The translations under genes were made by a program, and so were the position numbers. From an uncultured Clostridia bacterium (GTDB taxonomy: Bacteria; Bacillota; Clostridia; Oscillospirales; Acutalibacteraceae): DNA of 46,874 nt. A model generated the notes under the pieces. The model made no database searches. It was not told the DNA's origin and was given only the letters and a program-made list of their open reading frames with translations. The DNA is taken from assembly GCA_946491705.1 (NCBI GenBank), contig CAMLYM010000003.1, positions 1 to 46,874 on the forward strand, read 5' to 3'. Positions 42,982 through 46,874 of this stretch are shown piece after piece. How positions within the stretch are numbered: position 1 is the first letter of the stretch; each line of letters begins with the position of its first letter.

Positions 42982-43920
42982 TTATTTCTCGACGGCAGCC
43001 TTATTCATACGGTAAACCGTGTACCCGTCGCTCTGGTTGACAAAGTAAACATAGTCGCCGTTCACCACCGGGGAAACGCCGTTATACTCGGTAATCTTCT
43101 TCGCATTGGAGCCGTCCAGGTTGATGCGGAAGAGCGCCTGAGACTGGCTGCGGTTAAGGGAAGCGATGATATAATTGTCCATAATGCAGAAGGAATGGAT
43201 GTTGCCCTCGTAAACAAGGGTGCCCGTCGACTCTTCGGCGCCCGCGTTTCTCTTGTAAATGCCCGACTTGGTGGCGCCCTGTTCAAACTCAGTCATGAAG
43301 TAATACACCATGCCGTCCGGGCCGGTAACGTCGTCCACATAGTAGTCGATCAGCTGGCGGTTGTTGTCCACCTTGCCGGTACCGTCGGTATTCATGGTAT
43401 AGTATTTGCCGCCGGACTCAATGTTGGTCGCATAATCCAGCTTGCCGCTTTCATTGAGCCGCATCCAGCTCACCTTGTCGTCGGTCAGCTTCTCTTCGCC
43501 GGAGCCGTCGTGCTTAACCCGGTAAATGTGCTCGTCGCTGTCGCTGATGTAATAGATATAATCGTTATCCACCGCCACATACAAGGTGGAAACCGGCAGC
43601 ACCTTCTCAATGGTGGGATTGATGGTGGGCTGGCCTTCGTCCTCGGGGGCTACGATGATTTCGCCGGAGATTTCTCCGCCGCCGGCAATGCCGCCGCTAT
43701 TGGGGGTATCCTGTCCGCCCGAGGCCGTCCCGTCGCCCGTGCCCGAGTTGCCCGAAGCCGTCCCGTCACCTGTGCCGTCCCCGGTCCCCGACGAATTGGA
43801 AGTGGCGCTGTTCAAAACCCCGGACCCATCCGTTCCAGAGCCGCCCGATTCTGTATTACATGCCGTCAAAACTGCGGTGGCCATCGCGAGGACACACAGC
43901 AATGTGAGTACTTTTTTCAT
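42982..43920 (-). CDS. Lipoprotein with beta-propeller-like DUF5050 domain
   Basis: 312 residues. Lipobox LTAC (Cys about 21) after a clear signal peptide. A low-complexity linker (about 25-75) with repeated GTGDGT and SGNSGT units. Then strands of the DUF5050 type: DNDYIYYISDSDEHIYRVKHDGSG, NGDYVYFVNQSDGYTVYRMN, each a blade-like YIYY...IYR...DG pattern. Probably an outside protein that senses or binds, function unknown. The start is ATG at 43920 with AAGGAGG upstream; the longer frame is rejected. Has its own promoter. Confidence 0.82.
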   Translation of the reverse strand: MKKVLTLLCVLAMATAVLTACNTESGGSGTDGSGVLNSATSNSSGTGDGTGDGTASGNSGTGDGTASGGQDTPNSGGIAGGGEISGEIIVAPEDEGQPTINPTIEKVLPVSTLYVAVDNDYIYYISDSDEHIYRVKHDGSGEEKLTDDKVSWMRLNESGKLDYATNIESGGKYYTMNTDGTGKVDNNRQLIDYYVDDVTGPDGMVYYFMTEFEQGATKSGIYKRNAGAEESTGTLVYEGNIHSFCIMDNYIIASLNRSQSQALFRINLDGSNAKKITEYNGVSPVVNGDYVYFVNQSDGYTVYRMNKAAVEK

Positions 43921-43977
43921 GTTATTTTTTCCTCCTTGAACGCGTTTTTTCATTCTCCCCGGTGGGATTACTACGGC

Positions 43978-44006
43978 ATTATAGCATGACAAAGTGAACA
44001 AAACAA
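43978..44006 (-). promoter_or_regulatory. Promoter of the DUF5050 lipoprotein gene
   Basis: On the minus strand: TTGTTT (44001-44006), 17 bp, TATAAT (43978-43983) with extended TGC. It begins just after the glycosyltransferase stop. Confidence 0.6.
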
Positions 44007-44036
44007 GTCATAAAACCTGGTTGATTTATTAACATT

Positions 44037-45104
44037 CTATAAACGATAACCGGATTTTTTCCCAATTCTCTGGATAATCCGGTCTCTTGTTCCCTTTGCC
44101 CGGATCACGCCGCGCACCAGCGCGTAAGCCGCGCCGATTCGCCCCTTTTGCAACAATTTTGCCTGTTTACGGGTAATCCCCGTACCGGGCAGCCGTCCGG
44201 CGTGCTCGAGAGCGTCCTGCACCCGGCCGTCCAGCGCTACCGCCCAAAAGAGGGCCTTGCGGTTGGGGTTGCGGTCGTTGACCGCCACCCCGTCGAGCAG
44301 AATCAGCGCCGCGCGCACCAGCTTATCCCACACCAGCTGCCGGTTTTGTGGCGTATCCACATCCCAGTCGTACAGCTTGTCAAACAGGCCGAACTGGATG
44401 TCCATCGACGCGCGGACATGCCGCTCGTCCATGCGCCGCACCGCGCTTTTGGGATTGAGCAGATACCGGTACAGGGGCTTTTGCAGAAACTGGGCGGAGG
44501 CGGCGGCGGCGAACACATCGCAGACAAAGGCGAAGTCCTCATCGAGCGCCATTCCCTCCGGGAACCGAATGCCGTTTTCCTGCAAAAGCCGGGTCTCATA
44601 AAAATTGTTCCAGCAGGCGTTGAGGCTCCAGCCGGACAAAAGCAGGGGCAACACGGTTTGGCGGATTTCCTCCCGTGCAAGCACCCCTTCGGCGTTCACC
44701 GGGGAAGGCACTACCTGAGACAGCGCCCCCTTTTGCCGGATATAAGCAAAATGGATCACCTGAGCGCCGCCCTTTGCGGCGAGCAGCAGAGTTTCCACCG
44801 CGTCCTTGCACAGCCGGTCGTCCGCGTCCACAAAGAGAAGGTACCTTCCCTTCGCCGCGTCGATGCCTGCGTTGCGCGCGGCACTGACCCCCCGGTTCTC
44901 CTGGGAAAGCAGGCGCACCCGCGGGTCTCTTTGCACATACCCGGCGGCAATCTCAGGGACCCGGTCCGGCGACCCGTCGTTGATAAGAAGCAGCTCAAAG
45001 TCCGGGCAGGTCTGGGCAAGGACTGAGTCCACACAGCGCTCCAGCGTGTCCTCACAGCGGTACATGGGGACAACGATGCTGACCTTCGGCGTTTTCTGCT
45101 CCAT
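44037..45104 (-). CDS. Family 2 glycosyltransferase
   Basis: 355 residues. GT-A domain at the N-terminus: VSIVVPMYRCEDTLERCVDSVLAQT, LLINDGSPD, NRGVSAARNAGIDAAKGRYLLFVDADD, with the DxD motif. The C-terminal half (about 230-355) is the helical extension usual in EpsJ/WcaA-like enzymes; no transmembrane segment is seen. It likely adds sugars to an envelope polysaccharide or teichoic acid. The start is ATG at 45104, 5 bp after the mutase stop; the ribosome site is weak (AGGG), so translation may depend on the upstream gene. Confidence 0.9.
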   Translation of the reverse strand: MEQKTPKVSIVVPMYRCEDTLERCVDSVLAQTCPDFELLLINDGSPDRVPEIAAGYVQRDPRVRLLSQENRGVSAARNAGIDAAKGRYLLFVDADDRLCKDAVETLLLAAKGGAQVIHFAYIRQKGALSQVVPSPVNAEGVLAREEIRQTVLPLLLSGWSLNACWNNFYETRLLQENGIRFPEGMALDEDFAFVCDVFAAAASAQFLQKPLYRYLLNPKSAVRRMDERHVRASMDIQFGLFDKLYDWDVDTPQNRQLVWDKLVRAALILLDGVAVNDRNPNRKALFWAVALDGRVQDALEHAGRLPGTGITRKQAKLLQKGRIGAAYALVRGVIRAKGTRDRIIQRIGKKSGYRL

Positions 45105-45109
45105 AGCGG

Positions 45110-46633
45110 TCAGCCCTGTACTTCTTCTTGGAGGCAGGCGCTGTCGATTTCCTCATACTGCGCCACAAACGGATAAAGCTTGCCGGCGATGTGTTTGACC
45201 CCGCCCTGGGCGTTGGACTCGATGTTCAGCGGGATAATGGGGTCATGGAGGGACAGGCGCAGCAAAAACCAGCCGTCCCCGTCTCCCTGGGCGAACTTCA
45301 CCCGGATGCCTTCGTAGTTGTTCGGTTCCACTTGCCAGCCCGGCTGCTTTGCGGCATATTCCTTGAGCGCTTCAATCAGCCGGTTGCCGTATTCCTTAAA
45401 GTCCTCCGCCAGGATTTTCATGCGGTATTCCTTGGCTTCCAGAGGCTCCTGAAGGTCGGCGATGAGCTCGTCAATGGTCTTGCCTTCCTTTTTGAGCCGG
45501 GCCATCTGCACAAGGATTTTGGCGATTAAGTAAGCCCCGTCGTCCAAAAAATAATTTTCCTTAAGCGCTCCGTGGCCGGAGGTCTCGATGGCCACCTGAC
45601 AGTCGGTCCCCTCTCTGTTCAAGCGGATGGCTTCGTTGATGACGTTTTTATAGCCGCGCTTAAACCGGTGATGGATGCCGCCTTTCTCTTCAATGAAGGT
45701 TTTCAGGCCGCTGGAGGTAATCGAGTCGGTCACAATGGCCGTACCCGGGTGCTCATGGAGCAGGATGGCGGAAATCAGGGCGATGATGCGGTTGCGGTTG
45801 ATTTCCCGGCCGTTTTTGTCCACAGCGCCCGCCCGGTCCACGTCGGTATCGAAGATGATGCCCAGGTCCGCGTGATTGGCCAAAACCGCCCCGCGGATGG
45901 ACTCCATGGCCGTTTTGTCTTCCGGGTTTGGGATGTGGTTGGGGAAGGAGCCGTCCGGCTCCAAAAACTGGCTGCCGGAGGCGTCGGCTCCCAGGGGAGC
46001 GAGCACCTTGTCCACAAAAAAGCCGCCGCCGCCGTTACCGGCGTCCACAACGATGTGAAAGCCTTCCAGGGGCTTCTCGCTGCCGGAGGCCGCCCGGATT
46101 TTCTCCACCAGGCCTTTCGCGTACACGGAGATAAAGTCGCAGGCGTCCATTTTGCCGGGGGTTTGAGGCGTTAAAAAGTCCCCGGCTTCGGCCAGCGCGA
46201 GGATTTCGGCAATGTCCGACTTTTCCAGCCCCCCGGACGCGACAAAGAACTTCATACCGTTGCGGTTAAAGGGCAGATGGCTGGCGGTAATCATGATCGA
46301 CCCGTCAAAGGAGAAGCCGTCGGTTACCAGTGTCATAAACATGGCGGGGGTGGACGCCAGGCCGCAGTCAGTCACCGAAACGCCGGCGGTGCACAGGCCC
46401 TTGGCCGCTGCCGCCAGCAGAGCAGGCCCGGAAATGCGGGAATCCCGGCCGATGGCCACCTTTAACTGTCCGGCGTCCTTGCCGGTTTTCTTGGAAAGCC
46501 AGGCGCCGAAGGCCTTGGCAATGGTGGTAACCGCTTCCTCGGTCAGGTTGACCGGCTGGCCCTCGATCCCCTCCAGGGCGACACCGCGAATGTCGCTGCC
46601 GTTTTGCAGCTTTTTGAATGCAATTGCTGCCAT
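45110..46633 (-). CDS. Phosphohexomutase (phosphomannomutase/phosphoglucomutase)
   Basis: 507 residues, alpha-D-phosphohexomutase family, four domains. The phosphoserine loop is TASHLPFNRNG (Ser118), the metal loop FDTDVDRAG (Asp262, Asp264, Asp266), the sugar-binding loop ETSGHGA; the phosphate-binding loop is NYEGIRV, not the common SGTEPxxRV, so substrate preference is uncertain. It makes sugar 1-phosphates for nucleotide-sugars, which fits the glycosyltransferase next in the operon. The start is ATG at 46633 with GAAGGAGG upstream. Confidence 0.92.
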   Translation of the reverse strand: MAAIAFKKLQNGSDIRGVALEGIEGQPVNLTEEAVTTIAKAFGAWLSKKTGKDAGQLKVAIGRDSRISGPALLAAAAKGLCTAGVSVTDCGLASTPAMFMTLVTDGFSFDGSIMITASHLPFNRNGMKFFVASGGLEKSDIAEILALAEAGDFLTPQTPGKMDACDFISVYAKGLVEKIRAASGSEKPLEGFHIVVDAGNGGGGFFVDKVLAPLGADASGSQFLEPDGSFPNHIPNPEDKTAMESIRGAVLANHADLGIIFDTDVDRAGAVDKNGREINRNRIIALISAILLHEHPGTAIVTDSITSSGLKTFIEEKGGIHHRFKRGYKNVINEAIRLNREGTDCQVAIETSGHGALKENYFLDDGAYLIAKILVQMARLKKEGKTIDELIADLQEPLEAKEYRMKILAEDFKEYGNRLIEALKEYAAKQPGWQVEPNNYEGIRVKFAQGDGDGWFLLRLSLHDPIIPLNIESNAQGGVKHIAGKLYPFVAQYEEIDSACLQEEVQG

Positions 46634-46695
46634 GTTTGTTTCCTCCTTCAAGACGATCCGCAACGATGCGTCCGATTTTTAGCAATATACCTAAG

Positions 46696-46724
46696 ATTAT
46701 AGCAGGGTTTTCCGTCTTCTTCAA
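46696..46724 (-). promoter_or_regulatory. Promoter of the phosphohexomutase gene
   Basis: On the minus strand: TTGAAG (46719-46724), 17 bp, TATAAT (46696-46701) with extended TGC. Leader about 60 nt. Confidence 0.7.
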
Positions 46725-46787
46725 GCAGAATAGATATCTCCCCCTGCTTTTCGGCCGGCTTTGTGTTACTGGACACGCCGCCGATGC

Positions 46788-46820
46788 AAAAAGAGCCGGT
46801 GCTATGGCACCGGGTCTTTC
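46788..46820 (-). terminator. Terminator of a minus-strand gene beyond the window
   Basis: On the minus strand GACCCGGTGC-CATA-GCACCGGCTC is followed by TTTTT. One mismatch in the stem. It would end a transcript entering from the right edge. Confidence 0.8.
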
Positions 46821-46824
46821 AATA

Positions 46825-46874
46825 TTAAGATTTCGCGTCGTGGGGGTGTCGCCTCTGGTTACCGCCCGCGAGCG
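46825..46874 (-). CDS. Possible C-terminus of a minus-strand gene (cut by window end)
   Basis: On the minus strand one frame reads GGNQRRHPHDAKS then TAA at 46825-46827, right before the terminator. Only about 16 codons are visible, so the product cannot be named. The position against a terminator is the only support. Confidence 0.35.
   Translation of the reverse strand, partial: LAGGNQRRHPHDAKS

Overview
The window looks like chromosomal DNA of a moderately GC-rich anaerobic Firmicute, probably of the Oscillospiraceae/Ruminococcaceae type. The reasons are strong AGGAGG ribosome sites with many GTG/TTG starts, rpsO-pnp followed by an M16 peptidase, class III fructose bisphosphatase, Mini-III RNase, a class D sortase and a ydjGHI-like operon. 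This placement is inferred from gene content only.

Layout. 1-679: tail of a transglutaminase-like gene and a small membrane protein. 790-5174: folate genes folE-folP-folB-folK running into fbp. 5200-11564: rpsO and pnp with a consensus promoter and terminators, an M16 zinc peptidase, then proB-proA. 11596-14522: an unknown membrane-anchored protein, a rhamnogalacturonan-acetylesterase-like SGNH hydrolase with SLH-like repeats, and a small membrane protein. 14595-19048 (minus): acyl-CoA thioesterase, comM, and a three-gene sortase operon. 19310-22953: lipoprotein, response regulator and histidine kinase in one unit. 23231-25871: an ECF sigma/anti-sigma locus with two intact zinc anti-sigma paralogues and one decayed copy. 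25904-29272 (minus): Mini-III RNase, Obg GTPase, citramalate synthase. 29415-29924: a cupin and tRNA-Leu(UAG).

29925-31350 is an AT-rich accessory patch downstream of the tRNA. It holds a Cys-rich small ORF, a ribbon-helix-helix regulator, a frameshifted XRE regulator and an intact XRE regulator. 31445-34867: mscL, trmO, a DUF4253 protein and a MalY/PatB-type lyase. 35031-38199 (minus): an operon matching B. subtilis ydjG-ydjH-ydjI, with no pspA. 38378-41438: an Rrf2 regulator with thioredoxin, then a MarR regulator with a MATE efflux pump; both have strong promoters embedded in inverted-repeat operators. 41756-46633: two glycosyltransferases, a lipoprotein and a phosphohexomutase. 46825-46874 may be the tail of another minus-strand gene.

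Most of the window is housekeeping. The parts most worth attention are the duplicated anti-sigma locus, the tRNA-side island with its -1 frameshifted regulator, the ydjGHI module without PspA, the sortase operon with no recognisable sorting signal, and the two operator-embedded promoters near 38.4 and 39.5 kb. I saw no CRISPR array, transposase, prophage or rRNA gene.
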